Assembly: GCF_900142145.1 (NCBI RefSeq)
Contig: NZ_FQZV01000017.1
Location: 1 to 64,000 of the forward strand
From: Geosporobacter subterraneus DSM 17957
GTDB lineage: Bacteria; Bacillota; Clostridia; Peptostreptococcales; Thermotaleaceae
Length of the DNA stretch: 64,000 nucleotides
Reading direction: 5' to 3'
Both the position numbers and the translations under genes were made by a program. Below the pieces are notes generated by a model, which was not told where the DNA came from, did not search any database, and saw only the letters and a list, made by a program, of their open reading frames with translations. Positions 1 to 7,190 of the stretch are shown one piece after another. Positions within the stretch are counted from its first letter, which is position 1. Each line of letters starts with the position of its first letter.

Positions 1-159
1 ATTGGTTTTAAACAGCTTTTTAATTAGTTTAGGAAAACCAAGCTTATGGGCGAATTCCTTAATCAGAAGTAGGCCAGAATCAGAGGATAAATCCCCTCCT
101 GCGAAATTAATTTTAATTTTACTGTTGCTTTCTGAGTGAAGTGCACTTAGACTAGACAT
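1..159 (-). CDS. IS1380-family transposase, N-terminal part (runs off window)
   Basis: The minus strand from 159 down to 1 is open and encodes 53 residues beginning MSSLSALHSE. It contains the stretch FAGGDLSSDSGLLLIKEF, the typical N-terminal signature of IS1380-family DDE transposases (aspartates followed by a glycine-leucine run). An AAAGGAG ribosome site lies 8 bases before the ATG at 159. The rest of the gene lies beyond the left edge, so completeness of the insertion sequence cannot be judged. It is AT-rich like the chromosome and probably inserted beside or within the ICE end. The family call is by recalled pattern only. Confidence 0.7.
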   Translation of the reverse strand, partial: MSSLSALHSESNSKIKINFAGGDLSSDSGLLLIKEFAHKLGFPKLIKKLFKTN

Positions 160-550
160 AAGGGTTTCTCCTTTGTGAAATGTTAGTTGTGGTGACTTCA
201 TTTTAACAAAGTTGAAACTCTTTTTCTATTGTATTGGTTTCACTTTTTAAGTGAAACCAATAATAATGCAAAACTACTGTAACTATGCGGCACGAAGCAA
301 TGCTGGATAAATTATGATGAATAATTCAGGTTACACTTTTTCTACTTTGTCAATTAGTGATATTCATTAGTTTTCAATGCTAAAGAACCTTGTTCAATTT
401 AATCAATGTGCATCCTGAAAGAAATATTAAATTCATTATCACATTTTAAGCATTTCGCACGGCTGTTTTCCAAAATGTATATTTTCTCCAACTGATTACA
501 ATATGAGCGTTATATATTAGGAAAACCAACAAACTGTTGAAGCGGTGGGG
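160..550. other. AT-rich non-coding stretch between the IS and the recombinase gene
   Basis: I see no convincing gene here. The stretch holds a perfect palindrome at 233-261 and then about 280 bases of AT-rich sequence without good ribosome sites. Large serine recombinase genes normally lie next to one end of their element, so the left ICE end is probably here or just left of the window. I could not find a repeat matching the right side that would fix the attachment core. Confidence 0.5.
233..261. repeat. Perfect 13-bp inverted repeat upstream of the IS1380-type gene
   Basis: ATTGGTTTCACTT and its exact reverse complement are separated by TTT. It lies about 75 bases upstream of the transposase start. 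It could be the IS terminal region, an operator, or a terminator for leftward transcription; there is no long T-run on either side. Confidence 0.6.
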
Positions 551-2248
551 TTATACCACCTGCAAATGCGAGTTGACTTCAATGTATTCGATAATGCGGC
601 GTAGCTCGTCGGCAAACTTAAACCGTATGCTAATGTCGCCGCCCTCGTATACCTTGATATGGTCAACCAGTTCAATCAGTATTTCCCTTGTCAACTTGTC
701 GATGTTCTCATATTTTCGGAAAGTAGTCAAAAACGGATTTTCAACGTCTATGCCGTTTTCCAGTTCGTCCCGCTCTTTTTTCAGATTGGCAATGACCTCA
801 CTGATGGCCTCATTTTGCCGCTCGTAATCTTCGCTCATGTGGCGGTAATCATTGTGCGTAATGACACCGTCTTTCCAGTCCTGATAAAGCCCTTGCTTGT
901 ATCGCATGATTTTGGCAAGCTCCTTTTCTTTTGCGGAAATCAGCTGTTCAAGCCGCACAGACTGGCTTTTTTTAAGCGGGGCCATATTGATTTGGGAAAC
1001 GATAGCGGAGTAGCTGACCGCAAGGTGTACCTGTTGCTGAATGGCGTACAACGTAGCCGCTTCAAGCCTTGTACTTTTAATCGAGTGCATGGTGCAGGCT
1101 TTTTTTGAAAGGCTCTTGTATGTGCCGCATTGATAGTAAACATACAGTTCTTTACTTGCTATCCGTGACATTGCCCTGCCGCAATCCGCACAGCGGAGAA
1201 AGCCGCTGAACAAGTATAGTTGCTTTTGCTTTGGCGCGGTACGGGTATCGCGCTTTAACAGTTGCTTAACCTTTTCAAAGGCTTCCCGGTCAACAAGCGG
1301 CTCATGGGTATTCTGAACGACAATCCAATCTTCTTCGGGTACGGCCTCGATTTTGTGTATCTTGTAGCTTTTGACACGGTTTCGGCCTTGCGCCATATCC
1401 CCGACATAAACAGGATTTTTCAGCATGTTGGTGACTGTTATGGTACTCCACATCGGCTTTGCCTGTCCGTTGGGGCAACTGTACTTTAGGCCCTGGCTCT
1501 GCTTGTAAAGGGACGGACACATAGCGCCGTGGTCGTTCAGATGGTTTACGATTGCCCTAACCGCCATACCGTTTAGAAACATGGCAAAAATCTGTTTTAC
1601 CACTTCGGCGGCTTCACGGTCTACAAGCAAGGCGTGTTTGTCGTTGGGATCTTTGATGTAGCCATAGGGAGCGTAGGAGCCGATAAACTCACCGTTACGC
1701 TTTTTGTAGTCAAACACCTGCCGGATTTTCTTTGAGGTCTGATAGCAGTATTGGTCGTTCATCACGTTTGTTATCGGAACAACCATACTGGAAACGCTCT
1801 CCGGGTCATTGTAGCTGTCTATCCGTTCATGCAGGCTGATAAACCGTACATTCATCTGCACAAACAGCCTGTCAATCAGGATGCCCGCTTCAACATAGTC
1901 GCGGGAAAGGCGCGAAAGGTCTTTGATAATCACGCAGTTGATTTTCCCAGTGCGAATGTCGGACAATAGTCTTTGAAAATCATCGCGGTCGGCGTCTGTT
2001 CCGGTAAAGCCATCGTCTTTGTATTCTTCCGACCATTCAAATTCATCCACGTTCATCTGCTCAAACTCGTTGAGTATTTTCCGTTGATTTTCTATGCTGT
2101 CGCTAACTTCCTTATCTTTGTCCTTAGCATTGCCACGCTTGAAATCGTCTTTGGAAAGCCTTAGATATTTTCCTAACCGCCATTTGGGAGTTTGTTTTGA
2201 GAATAGGGAAACGGCGATATTTGTTCCCCTGTTTTTTGTGCGTGCCAT
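551..2248 (-). CDS. Large serine recombinase (ICE integrase/excisionase)
   Basis: This 565-residue protein catalyses site-specific integration and excision of the element. The N-terminal resolvase domain spans about residues 24-180, with catalytic Ser32 in YLRLS and the conserved region LSRLSRD at 111-117 carrying the arginines. A recombinase domain follows (about 190-320), then a zinc ribbon with cysteines 353, 356, 374 and 385, and a C-terminal coiled coil (about 425-500) typical of TndX/TnpX-type enzymes that control directionality. The start has GAAGGAGG 4 bases upstream, and a good promoter lies just before it (2279-2307). The gene reads toward the presumed left end of the ICE. Its lower GC content than the conjugation genes is normal for exchangeable recombinase modules. 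Confidence 0.95.
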   Translation of the reverse strand: MARTKNRGTNIAVSLFSKQTPKWRLGKYLRLSKDDFKRGNAKDKDKEVSDSIENQRKILNEFEQMNVDEFEWSEEYKDDGFTGTDADRDDFQRLLSDIRTGKINCVIIKDLSRLSRDYVEAGILIDRLFVQMNVRFISLHERIDSYNDPESVSSMVVPITNVMNDQYCYQTSKKIRQVFDYKKRNGEFIGSYAPYGYIKDPNDKHALLVDREAAEVVKQIFAMFLNGMAVRAIVNHLNDHGAMCPSLYKQSQGLKYSCPNGQAKPMWSTITVTNMLKNPVYVGDMAQGRNRVKSYKIHKIEAVPEEDWIVVQNTHEPLVDREAFEKVKQLLKRDTRTAPKQKQLYLFSGFLRCADCGRAMSRIASKELYVYYQCGTYKSLSKKACTMHSIKSTRLEAATLYAIQQQVHLAVSYSAIVSQINMAPLKKSQSVRLEQLISAKEKELAKIMRYKQGLYQDWKDGVITHNDYRHMSEDYERQNEAISEVIANLKKERDELENGIDVENPFLTTFRKYENIDKLTREILIELVDHIKVYEGGDISIRFKFADELRRIIEYIEVNSHLQVV

Positions 2249-2278
2249 GTATCCTCCTTCCTATCACATTACACCTAT

Positions 2279-2307
2279 ATTATACCATTTGGGCATAATG
2301 CGAACAA
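2279..2307 (-). promoter_or_regulatory. Promoter of the serine recombinase gene
   Basis: On the minus strand there is a -35 like TTGTTC (2302-2307), a 17-base spacer and a perfect -10 TATAAT (2279-2284). The ATG follows about 30 bases downstream. The weak -35 and perfect -10 suggest sigma-A dependent, moderate expression. Confidence 0.65.
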
Positions 2308-2341
2308 TGTAGTCGAGCCGCTAAAACAGCGTGTTTATGCT

Positions 2342-2366
2342 ACTTTGGGCCATGTTGGCCCGAAGT
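2342..2366. repeat. ICE palindrome, copy 1
   Basis: ACTTTGGGCC, five bases, then GGCCCGAAGT. The arms pair with one T-G mismatch position. It lies just after the end of the DUF6870-type gene. Four copies of this motif occur between 2342 and 4012. Confidence 0.8.
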
Positions 2367-2378
2367 GGGGGCGGCCTG

Positions 2379-2642
2379 TTATAGACCACTTTTTTGCCGT
2401 ATCAGAAAATTGGCAATCATATCTTGCAGGGGTGGCCCATCATCTGAAAACTCAATTTTTACCGCTGTATCCCCAAGACGGAAGCAATAAGGATTTTTCA
2501 CCTGTGCCAAAATCCGAGCGGCGCGTTCTCCTTTTGACAGGCTGTTGTCAAATGTTATGCCGCTAACATCTGCTAACTGCGCTTTATCTACTGTGGCAAT
2601 ATCTACGCTTTGCATTATGTTGATTTCTTCTTGATTCAACAT
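2379..2642 (-). CDS. DUF6870-type small ICE protein
   Basis: The 87-residue protein begins MLNQEEINIMQSVDIATVD. A start at 2642 is preferred because AAGGAGG lies about 10 bases before it; the longer reading frame upstream lacks a ribosome site. The pattern of an N-terminal SVDI motif followed by KNPYCFRLGDTAVKIEF is what I recall for DUF6870, a small family common on Firmicute ICEs with no known function. No membrane segment or signal peptide is seen. It lies in a group of three small genes behind the recombinase, each bordered by the 25-bp palindrome, which suggests an accessory or regulatory module. Function unknown. Confidence 0.7.
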   Translation of the reverse strand: MLNQEEINIMQSVDIATVDKAQLADVSGITFDNSLSKGERAARILAQVKNPYCFRLGDTAVKIEFSDDGPPLQDMIANFLIRQKSGL

Positions 2643-2712
2643 CACTCTGCGCCTCCTTTTCAAAGCCATAAAATATATGTTTAGTTTCCTGATTGTCCTG
2701 TGAGGAAACACG

Positions 2713-2750
2713 AAAAGCCAGCACTTTGCAAATTGCAAATGCTGGCCTTT
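2713..2750 (-). terminator. Stem-loop after the 66-residue gene
   Basis: GCCAGCA-C-TTTGCAA pairs with TTGCAAA-TGCTGGC with one bulge, flanked by A-run and T-run ends (AAAGG...CTTTTCG on the minus strand). It sits downstream of the gene ending at 2788 and probably ends its transcript. Confidence 0.6.
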
Positions 2751-2763
2751 GATCTTGCCTCAC

Positions 2764-2788
2764 ACTTCAGTCCAAGTCGGCCCGAAGT
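2764..2788. repeat. ICE palindrome, copy 2
   Basis: ACTTCAGTCC, five bases, GGCCCGAAGT. The left arm is degenerate. The right arm abuts and shares a base with the stop codon (2788-2790) of the 66-residue gene, so it lies directly in the 3' end of that message. Confidence 0.75.
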
Positions 2789-2988
2789 CAATAGGGACTG
2801 TTACGGTAATGCTCGTCGGCTTCTTCGATGGACTTGAAATCAAAAACCTCATACAACTCCATCACTACGCGCTGAATATCATCAGGTTTGAAGCCGCAGT
2901 TTTCCATAGTCCATATGACATAGCCTCGGCAAGCGTTGTTGCTCCATCGCTCGGTCAGCATCATATCTAAAATCATGTCTTTTTCCAT
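2788..2988 (-). CDS. Conserved small ICE protein, function unknown
   Basis: A 66-residue acidic protein starting MEKDMILDMMLTERW. The start at 2988 has TAGGAGA 7 bases upstream; the upstream in-frame extension to 3153 lies in a structured GC-rich leader and lacks a ribosome site, so I reject it. Predicted mostly helical, no membrane segment. I do not recognise the family with certainty. It is preceded by a strong hairpin (3020-3070) and followed by palindrome copy 2 and a terminator, so it is likely its own transcription unit. Confidence 0.7.
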   Translation of the reverse strand: MEKDMILDMMLTERWSNNACRGYVIWTMENCGFKPDDIQRVVMELYEVFDFKSIEEADEHYRNSPY

Positions 2989-3490
2989 TTCGATTCTCCT
3001 ATTGTAAAATAGGCGGAGCGCCGCGCCGGAAAGCGTCGGCCTGTCGTAAGACAGTAAGGCCCGGCGCGGCCTCCTCCTGATGATATTCTTCAAAACAGAT
3101 AACCCAGACGGGCGGCGGCTTATCCACCCCATAGGATTTTCACCTCTCCCCATTCTGATGGCGAGGCGTCCTCATTGCCTGCGACGGCTCACGGCCTAAT
3201 GGCCGCTTCAACGCTCGGACTGTGACTGAACGCAAGTGTCAAGGCTTGTGTGCTTTATTTGGCGGGGCCAGTTTCGACCCGCCTGTGGCATGGGCCTTGT
3301 CGCTCTCCCCATTCTCTGGCAATGGAGGTCATGGCGGGCCTGTCACTTGGCACACACACCCTTCGTATCCGGGTATCTTTTTATTCAGTTTTCAAACAGC
3401 ACGGGAGAAGTCCCGACTTTGGGCCAACGTAGCCCGAAGTAAATTCCTCTCTCAATAACCATGAGATTTTTGATGCAAAATCGACCCGTA
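2989..3490. other. GC-rich structured non-coding region
   Basis: No gene is supported here in either strand. The segment holds a strong hairpin at 3020-3070 (10-bp arms GCCGCGCCGG and its complement, with an inner CTGTC/GACAG stem), the small palindrome CGGCCTAATGGCCG near 3191, and palindrome copy 3 at 3416-3440. It could be a leader RNA for the small gene ending at 2788, or part of a processing or transfer site. Confidence 0.5.
3416..3440. repeat. ICE palindrome, copy 3
   Basis: ACTTTGGGCC, five bases, AGCCCGAAGT; one base of the right arm differs from the consensus. It lies about 50 bases after the end of the sigma-like gene. Confidence 0.75.
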
Positions 3491-3913
3491 TCACAAACGG
3501 TTTTTCAAGAATATTTCCATGCTGCGAAGAGCGCGGTTTATGGATTGACGCACATTCTTTTCACTCACACCCTCGGTACGCGCAATTTCGGTTTTGCTCA
3601 TGCCAAGTATGTAATGGGCATAAACCCTCCGGCCCTGTTTGTTGGGGAGCGCATCGAGAGCGGCATGGAGTTCCTGCGCCGTTACCTTGCGCTCATAAAC
3701 CTCGCAGGGGGAGAGAGAAACAAAAAGCGCGTCATGCTCAATACCGTCGCCCGCATCAAGCGAATATTGAGCTTTGTTCCAGAACATACGGCGGATATAG
3801 TTTCGCTCTAGTCGTTTGGCTTCTGTTAAGGTAGCCGCCACTTCATCGGGTATATCAATAAAAAGGTCAGCATTGTAAAACGGGTAATAATCCCGCAGAT
3901 TGATCTTTGCCAT
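3491..3913 (-). CDS. Sigma-70 region 4-like regulatory protein
   Basis: A 140-residue protein. The C-terminal third (about residues 85-135) is a helix-turn-helix of sigma region 4 type: ALPNKQGRRVYAHYILGMSKTEIARTEGVSEKNVRQSI. The N-terminal part, with an AKRLERNYIRRMFW segment, has no clear region 2, so the protein may be a sigma-like activator rather than a full sigma factor. The start at 3913 is chosen because GGAGG lies about 8 bases before it, whereas the ATG at 3928 is itself part of that ribosome site. Such sigma-like proteins are common on Firmicute ICEs and are thought to control transfer genes. Palindrome copies 3 and 4 flank it. Confidence 0.8.
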   Translation of the reverse strand: MAKINLRDYYPFYNADLFIDIPDEVAATLTEAKRLERNYIRRMFWNKAQYSLDAGDGIEHDALFVSLSPCEVYERKVTAQELHAALDALPNKQGRRVYAHYILGMSKTEIARTEGVSEKNVRQSINRALRSMEIFLKNRL

Positions 3914-3987
3914 ATGGCTTTCCTCCATTTCGATTTTTGGTGATGGCGAATCTAAATGGAGGCGGCGGGGAGCGGCATCGAAACTGG

Positions 3988-4012
3988 ACTTCGGGCCAAG
4001 GTGGCCCGAAGT
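3988..4012. repeat. ICE palindrome, copy 4 (perfect)
   Basis: ACTTCGGGCC, AAGGT, GGCCCGAAGT: ten-base arms pair perfectly. It lies about 75 bases upstream of the sigma-like gene start, so this copy could act as an operator while the others lie at gene ends. Confidence 0.85.
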
Positions 4013-4448
4013 GGTATCGGAGCTTGTCCGACAAAGAAACGGTCAAAAAAGGGCGCAAAAAACACCTTTACGGGGATAAGCCCGAAAGGTGTCGAATGAA
4101 AAATGTGTGCAAAGCGCACGTGAAATTTTTATTGCTTTTTTTAATTTTTTAAAGAAGGGAACTGCGGCTACATCCAGCCGCCATGTTTACTTGGCGGCCC
4201 CTCCGTTAGCCAGAGCAAGGTTTTTGCGCGCATAAAAGCCCTCCAATCGCATAACTGGCATTGGAAGGCCCTTAAAAGCGCGCATTTAATTCCTACCAAT
4301 TTTAGATTGGCAGTAATTTTAAAATTTCAATCTATCGGCCAATAGAATACCCTTTAAAATATTAGTGCACTATTTTGTACTAAAACGTGTTAGAAAGATC
4401 GTTTATATTGTTGATATGAACACTTTGCTTTTGTTATAGTAAAGTTGG
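4013..4448. other. Non-coding junction between ICE core and AT-rich cargo
   Basis: No gene seen. G+C falls across this stretch. It contains a near-palindromic segment GCAAAGCGCACG, a GGCGGC-paired hairpin near 4170-4195 and a larger imperfect hairpin at 4226-4283. It probably marks the insertion edge of the LysE/MetY cargo. Confidence 0.5.
4226..4283. repeat. Imperfect inverted repeat at the cargo edge
   Basis: GCGCGCATAAAAG...CCTCCAAT pairs with ATTGGAAGG...CTTAAAAGCGCGC around a loop of about 11 bases, giving GC-rich ends and an inner ATTGGA/TCCAAT stem. It may be a terminator or the remnant end of an older insertion. Confidence 0.5.
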
Positions 4449-5036
4449 TTACAGTAATAGCAAACTAACAACACATTCCAATAAAGCCAGAGCCAGAATA
4501 ATATTGATAATACGGTAATGTTTTATATATGTTCTTTGAAATACGCCGCCTAAAGTGGCCCAAGTCAAAGTCGCAATAGTACCAATTGTCGCAATAACTA
4601 TTTCAAATAACAGTAACGCACCAAAAAGCGAATAGAAAGGCAATACATATCCTGTTAATGCTGTAATTCCAAATAAATAAATTTTCACATTGACAAATTG
4701 CAGAACGAACCCAGTCCAAAAGGACGGCTTGCTGCTCATTCCGTTTAAGTCTGGTTTGCTTAACAAAATATGTATTGCAAGCCATAAGATGTAGGCGGCG
4801 CCAACATATTTCATTATGGCTATAACAGGATTTAAAAATCTTTGCATCCCATACACTAATATGGCACACAAAACTTGTACAGCGTAATATCCCGTAAAAA
4901 TACCCAACAATAAGTTTTTTCCTTTTTTCCAACCTACACGCACTATAGTATTAAGGGCGAGCAAGTTGCCGGGACCTGGTGTGAAAGCATTTATAATTGC
5001 ATAAATAATAAAACTAGAGATTGTTTGTATATCCAT
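4449..5036 (-). CDS. LysE/RhtB-family amino acid exporter
   Basis: The 195-residue membrane protein has the family's N-terminal signature FTPGPGNLLALN (about residues 18-29) and five to six hydrophobic segments, the usual size for LysE/RhtB translocators. Members export amino acids or their derivatives (lysine, homoserine, threonine, cysteine pathway products) by proton exchange. Its neighbour upstream is an O-acetylhomoserine sulfhydrylase-like gene, so export of a sulfur amino acid, homoserine or a toxic analogue is a reasonable inference, not shown. The gene is AT-rich compared with the ICE core, which points to separate acquisition. Confidence 0.85.
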   Translation of the reverse strand: MDIQTISSFIIYAIINAFTPGPGNLLALNTIVRVGWKKGKNLLLGIFTGYYAVQVLCAILVYGMQRFLNPVIAIMKYVGAAYILWLAIHILLSKPDLNGMSSKPSFWTGFVLQFVNVKIYLFGITALTGYVLPFYSLFGALLLFEIVIATIGTIATLTWATLGGVFQRTYIKHYRIINIILALALLECVVSLLLL

Positions 5037-5219
5037 ACCATAAATATCCTTTCTTTTTGCGCCTTATTTTAAGTGGTATGGTTCAATAGTCTTTCAAAAA
5101 CACGCATAAACCAACTATTTTTTTCACACCTTTGGTTGGCATAGTATTATTCAGACGCCTCTGTTTCTTTTATAAAAGCGCTGTCGCAAAGTTATATACT
5201 CTTCTATAATAGTCAATTC

Positions 5220-6485
5220 TCACTGTATAGATATAAAGCCAGTATTTAAATCCTCAATAATATCGTCTACATTTTCCAGCCCAACAGAAAGCCGTACCAT
5301 TCCCGGATGGATACCCGCATCCTGTAGCTGTTCATCAGTTAATTGCCTGTGTGTTTCACTTGCCGGATGCAAAACACAGGTGCGAATATCGGCAACATGT
5401 ACTTCATTTGATGCCAAAAGTAAAGAATTCATAAATCGAATTGCTTTTTCTTTACCGCCTTTAATCACAAAAGAGATGACACCACTTGCACCTTTTAGAT
5501 ATTTTTGAGCCAAAGTATAGGAAGCATTGCTTTCCAAACCCGGATATATTACCTTTTCCACATAATCGGAGCTTTCCAGATAGTGAGCAACCTTCATTGC
5601 ATTTTCACAGTATTGTTTCATACGAATTGCAAGGGTTTCCAGACCCATGTTGAGCAGAAAGGCAGAATGGGCGGCAGGGTATACGCCGAAATCTCTCATA
5701 AGCTGCATTCTTGCTTTTATGATATAGGCGCTTTTTCCATAGGTTTCTGTATAGGAAATTCCGTGATAGGATTCGTCAGGCCCGGTTAAGTCAGGGAAGT
5801 TTCCAGAGTTCCAGTCAAAATTTCCACTGTCTACAATAGCGCCCCCGACTTGTACCGCGTGACCGTCCATATATTTACTTGTGGAATGCACGACAATATC
5901 CGCACCAAACTCAAACGGCTTGCACAAAATAGGAGTTGCAAAAGTATTATCCACAATAAGCGGCACATGATGTGCATGAGCAATCTGAGCAAGTCTCTCA
6001 ATGTCCAGTACAGTTAATGCAGGATTTGCCAGTGTTTCTCCAAAAACTGCCTTAGTATTTGGGCAAAAAGCCGCATGAAATTCTTCATCACTTGCGTCCT
6101 GTTTGACGTAAATACACTCAATGCCTAACCGTTTGAGTGTGAAAGAAAACAGGTTTATGCTTCCGCCATAAATTTCAGGAACACTGATAATACTATCCCC
6201 GGCAGAACAGATATTCAGAATAGATAATAAGAGTGCCGCTTGCCCTGATGTTGTACATAAAGCTCCAATACCGCCCTCTAAATCAGCAATTTTACGTTCT
6301 ACCGCCATTACAGTCGGATTTCCAAACCGGGAGTAAATCAGACTTTTCATTGGGTCATCAAAAACTGCGGCGACTTCTTCTGTGGAATCATATACATAAG
6401 TTGTACTTTGAATAATTGGCAAAACGCGTGGTTCCGCGTTTTGCGGCGTATATCCTGCATGTAAACATTTGGTTTCGTCTCTCAT
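5220..6485 (-). CDS. O-acetylhomoserine sulfhydrylase / Cys-Met PLP-dependent enzyme
   Basis: A 421-residue enzyme of the Cys/Met metabolism PLP family. The PLP-binding lysine is Lys204 in HSTSKYMDGH, the PLP aspartate lies in LIVDNTFATP (Asp179), and SRFGNPT at 52-58 and the N-terminal TKCLHAGY are typical of MetY-type O-acetylhomoserine (thiol)-lyases. The reaction makes homocysteine, or methionine with methanethiol, from O-acetylhomoserine and sulfide; a cystathionine gamma-synthase or methionine gamma-lyase role cannot be excluded from sequence alone. The gene follows the disrupted LysR regulator and precedes the LysE exporter on the same strand. A 43-bp palindrome lies between lysR and this gene. 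Confidence 0.88.
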   Translation of the reverse strand: MRDETKCLHAGYTPQNAEPRVLPIIQSTTYVYDSTEEVAAVFDDPMKSLIYSRFGNPTVMAVERKIADLEGGIGALCTTSGQAALLLSILNICSAGDSIISVPEIYGGSINLFSFTLKRLGIECIYVKQDASDEEFHAAFCPNTKAVFGETLANPALTVLDIERLAQIAHAHHVPLIVDNTFATPILCKPFEFGADIVVHSTSKYMDGHAVQVGGAIVDSGNFDWNSGNFPDLTGPDESYHGISYTETYGKSAYIIKARMQLMRDFGVYPAAHSAFLLNMGLETLAIRMKQYCENAMKVAHYLESSDYVEKVIYPGLESNASYTLAQKYLKGASGVISFVIKGGKEKAIRFMNSLLLASNEVHVADIRTCVLHPASETHRQLTDEQLQDAGIHPGMVRLSVGLENVDDIIEDLNTGFISIQ

Positions 6486-6550
6486 AAATTCATCTTCCTT
6501 TTGTTTTATTTAATCATAACACAATTTTCTCGCCATAAATAATACCAATA

Positions 6551-6593
6551 AAATATGGCCTGACATAGCTAAAAGCTATATAAGGCCATATTT
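6551..6593. promoter_or_regulatory. 20-bp-arm palindrome upstream of the metY-like gene
   Basis: AAATATGGCC-TGAC-ATAGCT, AAA, then AGCTAT-ATAA-GGCCATATTT: 18 of 20 positions pair. It lies 65 bases before the sulfhydrylase start and just after the LysR gene end. It could be an operator bound by the LysR protein or a terminator for lysR; the lack of a clean T-run favours a binding site or dual role. Confidence 0.55.
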
Positions 6594-6607
6594 GCAAAAA
6601 TCTCATA

Positions 6608-7190
6608 TTATATTTGCTTGGCAATATTTTTAAGGGCATCCCAGTAGATTTCGCCTAAATGGGTTAACGTCAAATCCTTATGTTTTAGTACGCCGACCCT
6701 AATCTGTTCATTAATGTTTAAAGGAATAGAAACGATGTCTTCACCATGTAGATATTTGGGAAATATTCCCGTTGATATAGTATAGGCGTTTAATCCGATC
6801 AAAAAATTCACGATTGCTGCTCGGTCGCTTACCCGAATACTCTTTTTTACGTTACGGGTGCTTAATATTTCTTCCGAAAAGTAGAATGAACTATATGCAC
6901 CTTGCTCAAAAGATAGACAGGGATATTCGTCTAAATCTTCTAAATTGATTAAACCTAAGCCTGCAAGTGGATGAGCTTTGTAAAGAAATACATGTGGTTT
7001 TACGGTGAATAGCGGATAAAATTCAATGGAAGACTCGTCAAGTATCTTGCGTATAACGGTTTCGTTATATTCACTCAGATAAATAATGCCAAGCTCGCTG
7101 TGTAACAATTTAACATCTTCAATTATTTCAAAGGTTTTTGTTTCTCGGATAGTAAACTCATATTCCGCTCCACCAAACTCTTTAACTAGT
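6608..7190 (-). pseudogene. LysR-type regulator, C-terminal part (split by IS)
   Basis: This fragment encodes the effector-binding domain of a LysR regulator, from KEFGGAEYEF to the end. The matching N-terminal fragment is at 8773-9112, and the two join in frame across the duplicated TAACTAGT if the insertion sequence is removed. The reading frame continues into the IS up to 7276, but those residues are IS-derived. Lacking its DNA-binding domain, this part cannot regulate. The intact protein would have been about 300 residues and probably controlled the neighbouring metY-like and lysE-like genes. Confidence 0.9.

Noticed and set aside
5037-5219. Possible riboswitch (lysine or SAM) before the LysE gene
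   Set aside because: I found no P1-closed multi-helix core or conserved SAM/lysine box motifs; only short unrelated pairings are seen.
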